The notes: generated from the letters alone by a model not told the origin. A stretch of 64,000 nt of DNA from Deltaproteobacteria bacterium (GCA_029262375.1 JAJCZM010000005.1:62001-126000), one strand, 5' to 3'; counted from the stretch's first letter, positions 18,256 through 27,834 are shown. Numbers and translations: made by a program.

Positions 18256-18934
18256 GCATCGGCGTCGTCAGGACTACCCCGAAGGCGGTAGTGGCGGTCT
18301 GAGTCTGAGTGCGTTCGGTGATGTCGAAGTACTTGGAAAGCTCGGTGAGGGCGTAACCTGTGCGGTGTACGACGCCCGATGGAAGGGGCGCGACGTCGTA
18401 CTGAAGCTCTACAAAGCGGGTGCGATCGAGCGGCATCACCGCCTCATGGGCGAGGAACTCGTCGAGTTCGAGTGGAAGCGAAACCGCGCGTTCTACGACG
18501 CACCGGGACTGCGCCCTTACGTTGCCGAGCCTTTGGCCTACGTCATGGGACCTGGGGTCGCCGCGTTCATCCAGGAGAAACTCGAAGGCCGCCTCTATTA
18601 CTTCGACTATGTCGATCGCGGTAGCCCGGACGAAGAACTGTTCGAGCACGTAAAGACGATCGTTAGACTGGCCCACGAAGCGCAACTCTACGACGTCGAT
18701 CTGCACGCCGGCAACATGATGGTCGTCACCGGGGACGACGGACGCCCGCGTCCTATGCTCTTCGATTTCAACTTCATCCCGTTCTACATCCATCCACCGA
18801 ACCCGTTGGTCGCCATCCTTCTCAAGCTCGGTGTAATCGATCTACGTTCGCGCGATTTGCGTAAGCTCAAGAATTTTCACGACTTCCGCCGCTTCGAGCG
18901 CAAGGTGGAGCGCTTCGCGAATGTCGATCGCTGA
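18239..18934 (+). CDS. WaaP/Kdo-kinase-like envelope kinase
   Basis: A small protein-kinase-fold protein (231 residues) of the type that phosphorylates lipopolysaccharide core sugars. LGKLGEGVTCAVYDARWKGRDVVLKLYK is the glycine loop and ATP-binding Lys, DVDLHAGNMMVV is the catalytic loop, and MLFDFNF is the metal-binding Asp segment (DFG replaced by DFN). The C-terminal segment is basic and probably membrane-peripheral. GTG 18239 overlaps the methyltransferase stop by 17 bases; an upstream ATG at 18203 is less likely. It is followed six bases later by a sulfotransferase gene. Confidence 0.7.
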   Translation: MKLRLRHRRRQDYPEGGSGGLSLSAFGDVEVLGKLGEGVTCAVYDARWKGRDVVLKLYKAGAIERHHRLMGEELVEFEWKRNRAFYDAPGLRPYVAEPLAYVMGPGVAAFIQEKLEGRLYYFDYVDRGSPDEELFEHVKTIVRLAHEAQLYDVDLHAGNMMVVTGDDGRPRPMLFDFNFIPFYIHPPNPLVAILLKLGVIDLRSRDLRKLKNFHDFRRFERKVERFANVDR

Positions 18935-18940
18935 CGGACG

Positions 18941-19846
18941 ATGCCGGTAGCTCGCACGATCGACGGCGCCACGCCGCGCAATCCACGCTTGGACGCGTTG
19001 CGCGCGTACCTCTACGGATTTCCGCTGCGCATGCTCGTAAAGCAACCGTTGGCGCGCAATCGTCCCGTCTATTTCTGTTCTTATCCTAAGACCGGTCGCA
19101 CGTGGCTACGCTTTCTGCTGAGTCGATATCTCGACGACGTTTTCGATTTGGGGGTTGACGCGAATCTCACGAACATGTTCTCGATCATTCCGAATCTTAG
19201 CCTGCACCAGCGTCGTGGGTTGGCGAATTTCAAGCTACGCGGCGACAAGCGCGCCCCGATGTTGTTGGCGAGTCACGATCCCTTCGACAATTCGCGTTTC
19301 GCCGTCGGCACCGACGTGCTGCTCATGGTACGTGGAGCGCACGACGTGATCGTCTCGAGCTATTTCCATTCGACGCGTCAGCGCCGTGAGTCCGAGCGTT
19401 TTCGCGGGACGCTGTCCGAGTTCATAGAAGATCCTTTCAAAGGGGTTGCGCGATTCACGCGCTACTACAACGGATGGGTCGAGCAGCTCGCCAACGGTCG
19501 CTCGTACGTCACGAGCTACGAGCGACTCGCGACGGACACGCCGAGCGAGGTCACCTCGATACTCGAGTTCCTCGAGCTCCCCGTCGATGTCTCGGCGATC
19601 TCACGTGCGCAAGCGGACGCGTCGTTCGGCGCGATGCAGTCACGGGAACGCGACGAGGGCATCACGGGGCAGAAGTACGATCGAGCCGATCCCGAATCCT
19701 TGCGTATGCGTAAGGGAAAGGTCGGCGGCTATCGCGACTACTTGGATGGTCGCGAGATTGCGCGCATCGACACGCTTTGCCGTGAACAACTGACGCCTCT
19801 CGCGCGACGCGTGTTCGACGAGAATAGTCTGATGATCGGCGGCTAG
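18941..19846 (+). CDS. sulfotransferase domain protein
   Basis: A PAPS-dependent sulfotransferase (301 residues). The 5'-phosphosulfate loop is CSYPKTGRTWLRFLLSRY at about residues 46-63. The 3'-phosphate-binding region is LLMVRGAHDVIVSSYFHSTR, with the key Arg and Ser. The C-terminal RKGKVGGYRDYLDG corresponds to the RKG...GxW region. Cytosolic-type enzymes of this family sulfate lipids, sterols, sugars or phenols. Co-expression with a methyltransferase and an envelope kinase points to modification of a surface glycolipid. Its 3' end overlaps the convergent TetR gene by four bases. Confidence 0.88.
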   Translation: MPVARTIDGATPRNPRLDALRAYLYGFPLRMLVKQPLARNRPVYFCSYPKTGRTWLRFLLSRYLDDVFDLGVDANLTNMFSIIPNLSLHQRRGLANFKLRGDKRAPMLLASHDPFDNSRFAVGTDVLLMVRGAHDVIVSSYFHSTRQRRESERFRGTLSEFIEDPFKGVARFTRYYNGWVEQLANGRSYVTSYERLATDTPSEVTSILEFLELPVDVSAISRAQADASFGAMQSRERDEGITGQKYDRADPESLRMRKGKVGGYRDYLDGREIARIDTLCREQLTPLARRVFDENSLMIGG

Positions 19847-20520
19847 CGCTTGCGTTTGGTGAGTTGGACCATCGCGGAAGCGAGCATCTCGCGAACGCGT
19901 TCGTCGTCTGCGTCGCTCCAGTCGTGATCGCTCACCATCGTCGGCCGAATAAGACTGAACCCCAGTACCGCGCTGAGCAGCAAGGTAGTGATAGCGGGTA
20001 CGTCTTCTCGCGCCCCGGCAGGCGCTTGTTCGCGAAATGCACCCATCATCGCGTTAAACGCGTCTCGGTCCGCTTGGAACTCATCCGTTACCGGCTCACC
20101 GTCGAGCAGGCCCGTTAACAGGCCCCAGGCTGCCAGTCGCGGAAATGCGGGGCGGCGCGAAGCGATATCGAACACGGCGTGCACAGCTGGAGCCTCGCGA
20201 CTCCAGAAGCTTCCGTCTGCTTGGGTGCGGCGAACCTCGTCGCCGAGCTCTTTCAGGCTGCGTCTCAAGACAGCGCGCAGGAGGCCTTCTTTGCCACCGA
20301 AGTAGTGATGAATCAGGCCGAAGGAGATGTCGGCTTCGCGCCCGAGTTCGGCCAGCCCGAATCCATCGGGACCTTTCTCTGCGAGCAGTTTCTCCGCCGC
20401 GTCGAGGATGTCCGAGATCGTTCGTTCTCGATCTCGACGCCGTCGCGGTGCCGGTCGTTTGCCGTCGCTTTCGCCGGGGCGCTTCGTCTTGGAGTCGGCT
20501 GTATTGCGTGGCGGCGACAT
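19843..20520 (-). CDS. TetR/AcrR family transcriptional regulator
   Basis: A 225-residue repressor-type regulator. RTISDILDAAEKLLAEKGPDGFGLAELGREADISFGLIHHYFGGKEGLLRAVL is the TetR helix-turn-helix; the long C-terminal domain would bind an effector, probably an acyl-CoA or lipid judging by neighbours. The start at 20520 (MSPPRNTAD) follows from the basic leader before the HTH; the frame is open further upstream but that part is not coding-like. It lies 55 bases downstream of an SDR gene on the same strand and may regulate the SDR/thiolase divergon. Confidence 0.88.
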   Translation of the reverse strand: MSPPRNTADSKTKRPGESDGKRPAPRRRRDRERTISDILDAAEKLLAEKGPDGFGLAELGREADISFGLIHHYFGGKEGLLRAVLRRSLKELGDEVRRTQADGSFWSREAPAVHAVFDIASRRPAFPRLAAWGLLTGLLDGEPVTDEFQADRDAFNAMMGAFREQAPAGAREDVPAITTLLLSAVLGFSLIRPTMVSDHDWSDADDERVREMLASAMVQLTKRKR

Positions 20521-20575
20521 AGGTGGCCTCGCGAGGCCGAATCCATCGACCCGGCCTCGCGTGCGTTGTTGAGGT

Positions 20576-21496
20576 CTAGCCCAGGCAGTGTTTGAGCGTT
20601 GCCATGGTCGAGTCGCCGATCGCGCGTAGCACGTCGGCACCTTCCATGTTGTTGATCGCTGCCCAATTGTCGGCCACTTCTTCGACGGAGAGTTCCCTGC
20701 CATCGGCAGGCTTGATCGCCCAGCCTTGTGAGCGGACGGTCTCGAGACGCCATGCTCCGCCGGCTCCGACCTCATAGACTTCACCGTTGGCATCGCAGCT
20801 CTCGGAACACAGGTAAACGACCAACGGTGAAACGAGATCCGGACGGATCAATTCGTGAACGTTCTCGGGCATCAGGCTCTCGGTCATGCGGCTGATAGCA
20901 ATCGGCGCGATGATGTTGGTCTTGATGTTGCGCTTCTCGCCTTCGATCGCAAGCGTTTGTCCGAAGCCGACGAGACCCATCTTTGCCATCGAGTAGTTGG
21001 CCTGACCGAAGTTCCCGTAGATCCCCGATGCTGAAGCCGTCATGATGATTCGCCCATAGTTGGCGTCGCGCATCGGTCCCCAGGCGGCCTTCGTGACGTT
21101 GTATGCGCCCTTGACGTGCACGGCGTAGACGGCGTCCCACTCGGCGTCCGTGCACTTGGCGAAGCTGATGTCGCGCAGGATGCCCGCGTTGTTGATGACG
21201 ACGTCGATCGAGCCGAACGCATCGATCGCGGTCTTCACCATCGCCTCGGCTTGCGCCGCATCGGAAACCGAGCCGTAGTCCGCGACCGCATTGCCGCCTG
21301 CTGCTTTGATCTCATCGACGACCTTGTCGGCCATCGCGGAACCGCCGCCGGTACCATCGCTCGCTCCACCGAGATCGTTGACGACCACGTTTGCGCCGTG
21401 TTTCGCGAACAGAAGGGCATGACAGCGGCCCAGTCCTCCACCGGCACCCGTCACGAGAACAGTGCGACCCTTCAATCCAAATCGATCATCCGACAT
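20576..21496 (-). CDS. SDR, HSD17B4-like (3R)-hydroxyacyl-CoA dehydrogenase
   Basis: A 306-residue SDR of the type found as the dehydrogenase domain of peroxisomal multifunctional enzyme 2. LVTGAGGGLGRCHALLFAKHGANVVVNDLGG is the NAD-binding start, with the distinctive VVNDLGG extension. NNAGILRD, the catalytic Ser of ASASGIYGNFGQ, and YSMAKMGLVGFGQTLAIEG follow. The C-terminal extension (GAGGAWRLETVRSQGW) is typical of this subgroup. It probably oxidises 3-hydroxyacyl-CoA, with the divergent thiolase acting next in beta-oxidation. Confidence 0.9.
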   Translation of the reverse strand: MSDDRFGLKGRTVLVTGAGGGLGRCHALLFAKHGANVVVNDLGGASDGTGGGSAMADKVVDEIKAAGGNAVADYGSVSDAAQAEAMVKTAIDAFGSIDVVINNAGILRDISFAKCTDAEWDAVYAVHVKGAYNVTKAAWGPMRDANYGRIIMTASASGIYGNFGQANYSMAKMGLVGFGQTLAIEGEKRNIKTNIIAPIAISRMTESLMPENVHELIRPDLVSPLVVYLCSESCDANGEVYEVGAGGAWRLETVRSQGWAIKPADGRELSVEEVADNWAAINNMEGADVLRAIGDSTMATLKHCLG

Positions 21497-21557
21497 TTTC
21501 TAAACCTCCAGTAGCGAACCATAGCGCCAATGCTTGTCTGATTGGCGCGGGAATATA

Positions 21558-21571
21558 TGCAGGATCTTGCA
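21558..21571. promoter_or_regulatory. candidate operator in the SDR/thiolase divergent region
   Basis: TGCAGGATCTTGCA is a 14-base palindrome with 12 of 14 symmetric positions. It lies in the 160-base divergent space between the HSD17B4-like SDR and the thiolase, a suitable site for the nearby TetR regulator. No other strong signal was seen in that space apart from the thiolase ribosome binding site. Confidence 0.3.
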
Positions 21572-21656
21572 ATAAGTAAAGACGCGTGACACAAGCGCCG
21601 AGTTCTTAGAGTTGCGCGCTCGCCGCACGGAGGCGAGGCGAAGGAGATTCGCGGCA

Positions 21657-22889
21657 ATGGGCGAAGCATACATTCTGGACGCGGTGAGAACGCCGCGGGG
21701 TAAGGGCAAGGCGTCGGGTCGGCTCCACGAGATTCATCCTCACGAGTTGTTGGCGTCGTGCTTGAAGGGGCTCGAGCAGCGCGTGGACTTCGATCCCGGC
21801 CATGTCGAGGACGTCGTCGCCGGCTGTGTGAGCGAAGCGGGCGAGCAGGGCGGTCCGATCGGCCGTTTCGCCGTGCTGTGCGCCGAGTGGCCCAACGAGG
21901 TGACCGGTGTTTCGCTCAATCGCTACTGCGGCTCGGGCCAGCAGGCTGCCAACTTCGCAATGATGGGCGTCGCGTCCGGCTTTCAGGACCTTGCGGTCGG
22001 CGGCGGTGTCGAGAGTATGTCACGCGTGCCGATGGGATCGGACAAGCACGGGCTCGACGGTCACAACAAACACCTCGGCGAACTACACCCGATCGTTCCG
22101 CAAGGGATCTCGGCGGATCTCATCGCGACGATCGAGGGGTTCACGCGCGGCGATGCGGACGCGTATGCCGTCGAGAGTCAGCGCCGTTGCAAAATTGCGC
22201 AAGAAGAAGGGCGCTTCGACAAGAGTATTCTCGCCGTGCGCGATGCTAGTGGAGAAGTTGCGCTCGACAAGGACGAGTTCCCGCGTCCGCAGACCACATT
22301 GGAAGGTTTGGGCCAGCTCGAACCGTCGTTCGCCGCCATGGGCGACTACGTGCGCAAAGGACAGTCGCTAAGCATGGACGAGAAAGCGCGCAAGCGTTAC
22401 CCGGAAGTTGCGAAAATCAATCACATTCATCATCCCGGAAACTCCAGTGGTATCGTCGACGGCGCGTCGGCTCTGCTCGTAGCATCGGAGAAGTACGTCA
22501 AAGAGCATTCGGGTGTGAAGCCGCGAGCACGTGTACGCGCGATGGCCACATGCGGTGACGAGCCGGTCATCATGCTCACCGCGCCGGCGCCTGCCTCGAA
22601 GGTCGCGCTCGACAAGGCCGGGATGACTTGGGACGACATCGATCTGTTCGAGGTGAACGAAGCGTTCGCTGCGGTTGTATTGAAGTTCCTGAAGGAATCG
22701 CAGGTTGATCCCGAGAAGGTCAACGTCAACGGTGGCGCGATTGCGCTCGGCCATCCCCTGGGAGCGACGGGTGGCATGTTGATCGGCACTGCGCTCGACG
22801 AACTCGAGCGACGAGACCTCAACACGGCGCTGATCACGATGTGCATTGGCGGCGGCATGGGCATCGCCACCATCATCGAACGCGTCTGA
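21657..22889 (+). CDS. acetyl-CoA C-acyltransferase (thiolase)
   Basis: A 410-residue degradative or biosynthetic thiolase. The nucleophile is Cys91 in [14 protein letters not shown]. The second active-site block is [18 protein letters not shown], and the third is MCIGGGMG with the acid/base Cys. ATG 21657 has AAGGAG about ten bases upstream; the frame extends 15 codons further but without thiolase similarity. It is divergent from the HSD17B4-like SDR, which would feed it 3-ketoacyl-CoA. Confidence 0.94.
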   Translation: MGEAYILDAVRTPRGKGKASGRLHEIHPHELLASCLKGLEQRVDFDPGHVEDVVAGCVSEAGEQGGPIGRFAVLCAEWPNEVTGVSLNRYCGSGQQAANFAMMGVASGFQDLAVGGGVESMSRVPMGSDKHGLDGHNKHLGELHPIVPQGISADLIATIEGFTRGDADAYAVESQRRCKIAQEEGRFDKSILAVRDASGEVALDKDEFPRPQTTLEGLGQLEPSFAAMGDYVRKGQSLSMDEKARKRYPEVAKINHIHHPGNSSGIVDGASALLVASEKYVKEHSGVKPRARVRAMATCGDEPVIMLTAPAPASKVALDKAGMTWDDIDLFEVNEAFAAVVLKFLKESQVDPEKVNVNGGAIALGHPLGATGGMLIGTALDELERRDLNTALITMCIGGGMGIATIIERV

Positions 22890-22895
22890 ACCCGT

Positions 22896-22936
22896 CGCGC
22901 CGAACGGCCGCTGGTTCGCAGCGGCGGTTCGGCGCG
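22896..22936. terminator. long bidirectional hairpin between thiolase and metallo-hydrolase
   Basis: CGCGCCGAACGGCCGCTG at 22896-22913 pairs with 22919-22936 across a five-base loop, with one mismatch in 18 positions. It lies between convergent stop codons and is symmetric, so it can serve both strands. No T-tract follows. Confidence 0.6.
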
Positions 22937-22949
22937 TGACGCGGCGTCG

Positions 22950-23894
22950 TCAGGCGGCGTACATTTCGGCCATCAGCGTGAACAGTCTCGCGACGTCGGG
23001 ACCGCCGCTTTCACCCGACAGTTCTCGGTAGATCGTGTCGACGTTCACGGCGATGCGTTCCTTTTCGCCCCAAGTAGTGAACTGGCCGAGCGAAATGTCG
23101 CGTGCGGCTTCTTCCACGGTCATCCCGGCCTCGTGGCGCTTGCGCGCTTCCACTTCGACATACGCGAGATAGTCTCGGACCGCGCGCACGCCGTTCTTGT
23201 CGGTCACCGGTCCGTGTCCGGGGACGATCGTCTCCAAGTCCAGGTCGAGCATCAGGTCGCAGGCCTTGATCCAGTTCGCGAACGGCCCTGCCCAGACGAT
23301 CGGCGTGCCGTCGATGAACAGAATGTCGCCTGTGTAGATCGTCTTTTCGCTGGGCACGTAGGCGAGTACGTCGCCGCGCGTATGGGCGGGCCCGACTTCT
23401 ATGAGTTCGACCTTCGTGCCTGCGACATCCACGTCGAGGCGTCCCTGGAACGTCTTCGTGGGGGGCGTCAAGGTGATGTCGTCGAACTTGAAGGGGCCGA
23501 AACAGACTTTCATGAAGGCACCGACTTCGCCGGCCTCTTCTCCGGCATCGACGAAGGCGCCGAGGACGGCGGGCTCCAGTTCGCCCATTTCTTCGGCGCA
23601 CGCCGACGAGGCGATGATCTCGGCTCCCTCGACCAACTCGTTGCCCCAGCAGTGGTCGCCATTGGCGTGTGTGTTGACCAACGTCGCGATCGGCGCGTGC
23701 GACGTCACGCGTTTCATCGCGTCGAGCATCTCACCCGTCAATTGTAGGTCGAACAGCGTATCGACGAGCAGTGACGTTCCGTTGCCTTTGATCAAGCCCG
23801 CGTTGCTCCAACCCCAAGAGCCGTCGGGTTGAAGGTAGGCGAAGCAGTGATCACCGAGTTCGTGAAGTCCCTTCGTGTATTCCCAAGCTGGCAT
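22950..23894 (-). CDS. metallo-beta-lactamase fold hydrolase
   Basis: A 314-residue MBL-fold protein. Metal-binding landmarks are [14 protein letters not shown] (the HxHxDH motif with Asn at the second His position), [26 protein letters not shown] with the bridging Asp, and [10 protein letters not shown]. The His-to-Asn change recurs in a known subgroup with the [12 protein letters not shown] sequence and does not by itself indicate loss of function. The C-terminal part carries a helical extension. Substrate unknown; the neighbours are fatty-acyl and LLM oxidoreductase genes. Confidence 0.88.
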   Translation of the reverse strand: MPAWEYTKGLHELGDHCFAYLQPDGSWGWSNAGLIKGNGTSLLVDTLFDLQLTGEMLDAMKRVTSHAPIATLVNTHANGDHCWGNELVEGAEIIASSACAEEMGELEPAVLGAFVDAGEEAGEVGAFMKVCFGPFKFDDITLTPPTKTFQGRLDVDVAGTKVELIEVGPAHTRGDVLAYVPSEKTIYTGDILFIDGTPIVWAGPFANWIKACDLMLDLDLETIVPGHGPVTDKNGVRAVRDYLAYVEVEARKRHEAGMTVEEAARDISLGQFTTWGEKERIAVNVDTIYRELSGESGGPDVARLFTLMAEMYAA

Positions 23895-23986
23895 GTTGCG
23901 GTTGTCGACGTTCTTCCAGACTAACTCAAGTGGTATTAGCCAGCGGTCTCGCGTCTAATCGCTCCATCGACAGTGAGGAGACAACG

Positions 23987-24910
23987 ATGGACATTGGCTT
24001 GATCTTGGGAGCCGGCGACGGCCTGACCTTGGACCAGACGATTGCGAAGACTCAGGCGGCTGAGCGTGACGGCTTCGCCACCGTGTGGGTTCCGAATATT
24101 TTCGCGCACGATGCGCTGACCGTTCTGGCGCTTGCCGGCCGCGAGACGAAGAGAATCGAGCTAGGGACCGCGGTCGTGCCTACCTATCCGCGCCATCCGC
24201 ACTCGATGGCTCAGCAGGCTGCGACGGCAAATGCCGCAGCCGGAGGCCGCGTGGTACTCGGTCTCGGTCGAAGCCATCAGGTCGTTATCGAGAGCATGTT
24301 CGGGCTCGAATACGACAGGCCGATCTCGCGCATGCGAGAGTACGTCAGCATCGTGCGCGCGCTCGCGGACGAAGGTGCGGTCGCGCACGCCGGCAAGAGC
24401 TACAACGTGAATGCGCCGCTCACGCTCCCTGATGGTAAACCACTCAAGATCATGGTCGGTGCTCTGATGCCGAAGATGCTCGAACTCTGCGGTGAACTCT
24501 GTGACGGCACGCTGACGTGGATGACCGGGCCGAAACATATCGCTTCGTCTATCGTCCCAGTGATGCGTGCGGCGGCCGACGGCGCGAAACGTGTCATGCC
24601 GCGGGTGGTCTGTTCGTTGCCCGTGTGCGTGACCGACAACGTTGACGCTGCGCGCGCTTTTGCCGCAAAGCAGTTCGAGATCTACGGAACGCTACCGGTC
24701 TATCGAGCGTGTCTGGATGCCGAGGGTGCAGCGGGCCCGGAAGACATCTCGCTGATCGGCACTGAGGATCAAGTACGCGAGGGCCTACAGCGCGTTGTGG
24801 ACTCCGGTGCGAGCGACTTCTACGGAGCCATTTTCCCCGAGGACGGTAAGTCCGCGGAGTCGTACTCGCGCAGCTACGACTTTCTCAAGAGCCTCGGCGG
24901 AAAAATGTGA
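23987..24910 (+). CDS. LLM class (F420- or flavin-dependent) oxidoreductase
   Basis: A luciferase-like monooxygenase-fold oxidoreductase of 307 residues. The TIM-barrel features MDIGLILGAGDGLTLDQTIAKT, GFATVWVPNIFAHDALTVLALAG, RIELGTAVVPTYPRHPHSMAQQAAT and GRVVLGLGRSHQ are typical of TIGR03564-like F420-dependent enzymes common in Actinobacteria. Whether it uses F420 or FMN cannot be decided here. ATG 23987 has GAGGAG directly upstream. Confidence 0.9.
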   Translation: MDIGLILGAGDGLTLDQTIAKTQAAERDGFATVWVPNIFAHDALTVLALAGRETKRIELGTAVVPTYPRHPHSMAQQAATANAAAGGRVVLGLGRSHQVVIESMFGLEYDRPISRMREYVSIVRALADEGAVAHAGKSYNVNAPLTLPDGKPLKIMVGALMPKMLELCGELCDGTLTWMTGPKHIASSIVPVMRAAADGAKRVMPRVVCSLPVCVTDNVDAARAFAAKQFEIYGTLPVYRACLDAEGAAGPEDISLIGTEDQVREGLQRVVDSGASDFYGAIFPEDGKSAESYSRSYDFLKSLGGKM

Positions 24911-24920
24911 AGCGCGCCTG

Positions 24921-25541
24921 CTAGTCGATCTCTCGCACGAGAATGAAGTAGCTACCCAGTTCCTTGTCGTTGCGCGTGGCGGTTCCGATGAACACGTCGC
25001 GCGCAACGCGTCGCATATAATCGACCGTACCATTGTAAACGAATCGAGATAGGCGATAGGTATTCGGCCGTATCGGCGGCCAGTTCGGCACACGGTCTTT
25101 CGGTAGCTTGCGGTAATCGAATGCTGTTCCTCCGAGTTGGTTGCCGGTCGTGTCGTGCACGACGTAGTAGCCCGGGCCGATCAACGCTTCGATCGTCGTA
25201 TCGTTGTAGCCCCAGAGCACTTCGCCGGCCTGTTCCTGGTCCGGTCGACAGCAGATCTTTCGGAACTCACTGAAGGCGGGGAGAGAATTCTTCCCGTGAA
25301 ACACGACCTGCTTCATCGCTGCATAGTCGCTGGGGACCAGATCACCGGTTGCCAGCGGCGGCTGGCTCGCGGCTGCCTTCCACAGCGCGCCCTGGACCCG
25401 GCCGCCCGACAGCGTGCGCGCCGCCATCACGGCGTCACCGATCGCGAGGCCATCGAAGATCTCGGCGACCACGGCCGCGTCTGGTTTGGGCTTTTGCAGT
25501 TCCGCTTTGATGTCTGCCTGTGGAGACGATGTCTGAACCAT
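24921..25541 (-). CDS. conserved-looking hypothetical protein
   Basis: Not recognised. The 206 residues are soluble, with no signal peptide or transmembrane segment. The N-terminal 90 residues are helical and Ala-rich; the C-terminal part contains ALIGPGYYVVHDT, FDYRKLPKDRVPNWPPIRPN and MRRVARDVFIGTATRN, which look like a small beta-barrel or lipocalin-like ligand-binding domain. It is convergent with the LLM gene (10-base gap) and divergent from the GMC small-partner gene. Confidence 0.7.
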   Translation of the reverse strand: MVQTSSPQADIKAELQKPKPDAAVVAEIFDGLAIGDAVMAARTLSGGRVQGALWKAAASQPPLATGDLVPSDYAAMKQVVFHGKNSLPAFSEFRKICCRPDQEQAGEVLWGYNDTTIEALIGPGYYVVHDTTGNQLGGTAFDYRKLPKDRVPNWPPIRPNTYRLSRFVYNGTVDYMRRVARDVFIGTATRNDKELGSYFILVREID

Positions 25542-25717
25542 TCGTTCGCTACCCCCGTTTGAGTGGCGCTAGGCGGCCCCGGAAAGCACGGCATCATAGC
25601 AACGCTGGGCCGGCGGGCAACATCGAACCGCGCAATCGTCGCGATCACGTACCGGTCCTCGCCGACGCCAGCGGAAAGCTGTGGACCCCTCAGCGGGCCT
25701 TGAGTAGACTCGATCTA

Positions 25718-26266
25718 GTGACTTCTCCGCAACGCGCGCCTTTTGGCCGATTGCCTGGACCTGTTGCAAAATCGATCACACGGACTCTGAGTCAGGTCGT
25801 GTCGGTATTGCGACCTTACGAGGGAATCTACGATGTCGACGTCGACGCCCGTGTTCTGGCGACGATGCTGCGCTTCGTCCCACACATGGCCGCGCCGGTG
25901 CGTCTGAGCTTCCCGCTCGGCCTGCTGCTCGTCGAGTTCGGTGCTCCGTTTTTCGGCTTCGGAATGACGCGGTTTCGTTCCATGAACCGCGCCCGAGCCA
26001 TCTCCTATTTGGAGCGTATCGGCCGTGGTGCCGAACCTTTCCGAATGCTCTTCGATGGCCTGCGGGTCTTGGTCTTGGTCGCTTTCTATCAGCAACCCGA
26101 GATTCTGGCGGCGCTCGGGGTTGACTGGGCCCCGCGGGCTGAGGAACTGATTGCACGGCGCGCCAAGCTCATGAACATGGAACCGTCGCTCGCAAACCCG
26201 CGCAACGCCGGAGTGGCGCGAGCGGACGCGTCGCGTGCCGATGATCCGACGGGGACGTCGTCGTGA
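25718..26266 (+). CDS. small helical partner of the GMC oxidoreductase
   Basis: A 182-residue helical protein just upstream of, and overlapping, a GMC oxidoreductase gene. Position, size and content (RPYEGIYDVDVDARVLATMLRFVP, then two amphipathic or hydrophobic helices) fit a gluconate-dehydrogenase subunit-3-like or similar accessory subunit. The start is uncertain: GTG 25718 is used because residues encoded further upstream (in-frame ATG at 25529 or 25520, TTG at 25700) are basic and low in order, and the longest form would overlap the divergent gene. Confidence 0.6.
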   Translation: MTSPQRAPFGRLPGPVAKSITRTLSQVVSVLRPYEGIYDVDVDARVLATMLRFVPHMAAPVRLSFPLGLLLVEFGAPFFGFGMTRFRSMNRARAISYLERIGRGAEPFRMLFDGLRVLVLVAFYQQPEILAALGVDWAPRAEELIARRAKLMNMEPSLANPRNAGVARADASRADDPTGTSS

Positions 26267-27834
26267 ATAACGGAGCTGCCGACATATTGCTGCCGCCTGA
26301 ATTCGGCATTCGCTACCAGAACATCGAGGATGGGCAAAAGATCGGCGCTCGCAGCGTCGTGCGTAAGTACGACGCCGACGTCGTCATCGTCGGCAGCGGC
26401 GCGGGCGGCGCGCCGGCGGCACGTCGTTTGACCGACGCCGGGTTCGACGTCCTGATCCTGGAAGAGGGAGAGCTTCATACCACAGAGTCCTTCTCGACCG
26501 ACCTCATCGAACAGTCCCTCAAGCTGTATCGGGATGCCGGCAGTACGATGATCGCCGGGCGCCCGCCGATCATCTTTACAGAAGGTCGATGCGTCGGGGG
26601 ATCCACCGTCATCAACGGCGGCATGTCCTGGCGTACGCCCGATCGCGTGCTCGATCACTGGAGTCGCGATCTAGGTCTCAACGAGACGGATCCGAAATCG
26701 ATGGAGCCGTATTTCGATGAGGCAGAGCGCATCCTCAACGTGGAGTTCCAGAACGAAGACACGTTGGGCATGAACGACAAGCTGTTCGTGCGAGGCGCGA
26801 AGAAGCTAGGCTGGGAGGTCCAGGACAACCCCCGCAACATGAAGCGCTGTGTGGGGCTGAATAACTGCGGCATCGGATGCCCGACGGGCGCCAAACAGTC
26901 GATGCTCGTGACCGAGGTTCCGCGTGCGCTGTCTGCCGGAGCCCGCATGGTTACGAGCGCGCGCGCGACCAAAGTGTTGTTCGACGGCGGCCGCGTGAGC
27001 GGCATCGCCGGACGGTTCGTAACGCCTCTCGGTCGGCGCCTCGGTCGCTTCGAGGTGAGAGCCCGCTTGGTCGTATTGGCGGCGGGGGCTCGCTTCACGC
27101 CCGGCATTCTCAAGCGCAGTTGGCTACGCAATCCCAACATCGGCAGCGGCTTGCACACGCATCCCAACGCGAAGGTCATCGGAGTCTTCAAGGACCGGAT
27201 CGACCCGACCCGCGGCACGCATCAGGCGCACCAGATCCATCACTTCTTGGAAGAGGGCCTCTTGTTCGGCTACGCCGCCGTTCAACCGGGGCTACTCGCC
27301 GCCACGACCCCCGGATTCGGGGAAGAGCACGGGCGGCGCATGGAACTGTATCACCACATGCTGACTGCAGGTGTACTCGTCGAGGACACCGGTGAAGGCA
27401 AGGTCGTCATGGGGCCGGATCTGCAGCCGTATATGCGTTTCACGCTCGACAAGTCGGACGTCGAGAAGGTTCATCTCGGCGTCCGATTGCTAGCCGAACA
27501 GATGTTCGCTGCGGGTGCCTACAAAGTCTTCCTGCCGTTCGCTGAGTTGCCCGAACTCAAGAGCGTCGACGATCTCGGTAGAATCGACGCACGAAAGCAC
27601 GTGCGTCACGATATCGAATTGATGACGGTGCACATCATGAGCAGCGCACGAATGCGCAAAACTGCTCAAGAGGGAGTGTGCGACTCAGCGGGGCGCGTGC
27701 ACGATACGCCGGGCCTGGCGATCGCCGACGCCAGTGTCATCCCTTCGTCGATCGGAGTGAATCCGATGGAAACGATCGTGGCGCTTGCGTTGCGCAATGC
27801 CGATCGCTGGATCGACGATCTGAAGCGACGCTAA
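26263..27834 (+). CDS. GMC-family FAD oxidoreductase
   Basis: A 523-residue glucose-methanol-choline oxidoreductase. VVIVGSGAGGAPAARRL is the FAD Rossmann loop, FTEGRCVGGSTVINGGMSWR the GMC signature, LVVLAAGARFTPGIL the second one, and SARMRKTAQEGVCD with LAIADASVIPSSIGVNPMETIVALA the C-terminal active-site region. A Cys-rich motif CVGLNNCGIGCPTGAKQS is typical of cholesterol-oxidase-like and alcohol-dehydrogenase-like members. The GTG start overlaps the preceding stop (GTGA), so it is coupled to the small upstream gene. Likely substrates are sterols or long alcohols; not provable here. Confidence 0.92.
   Translation: MNNGAADILLPPEFGIRYQNIEDGQKIGARSVVRKYDADVVIVGSGAGGAPAARRLTDAGFDVLILEEGELHTTESFSTDLIEQSLKLYRDAGSTMIAGRPPIIFTEGRCVGGSTVINGGMSWRTPDRVLDHWSRDLGLNETDPKSMEPYFDEAERILNVEFQNEDTLGMNDKLFVRGAKKLGWEVQDNPRNMKRCVGLNNCGIGCPTGAKQSMLVTEVPRALSAGARMVTSARATKVLFDGGRVSGIAGRFVTPLGRRLGRFEVRARLVVLAAGARFTPGILKRSWLRNPNIGSGLHTHPNAKVIGVFKDRIDPTRGTHQAHQIHHFLEEGLLFGYAAVQPGLLAATTPGFGEEHGRRMELYHHMLTAGVLVEDTGEGKVVMGPDLQPYMRFTLDKSDVEKVHLGVRLLAEQMFAAGAYKVFLPFAELPELKSVDDLGRIDARKHVRHDIELMTVHIMSSARMRKTAQEGVCDSAGRVHDTPGLAIADASVIPSSIGVNPMETIVALALRNADRWIDDLKRR

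Noticed and set aside
22950-23894. Inactive metallo-hydrolase because of HANGDH
   Set aside because: The same Asn variant recurs in an intact subfamily, and all other metal ligands are kept.
25520-25717. N-terminal extension of the GMC partner protein
   Set aside because: The extra residues are basic and disordered and the longest form overlaps the divergent gene. Kept as an alternative start only.
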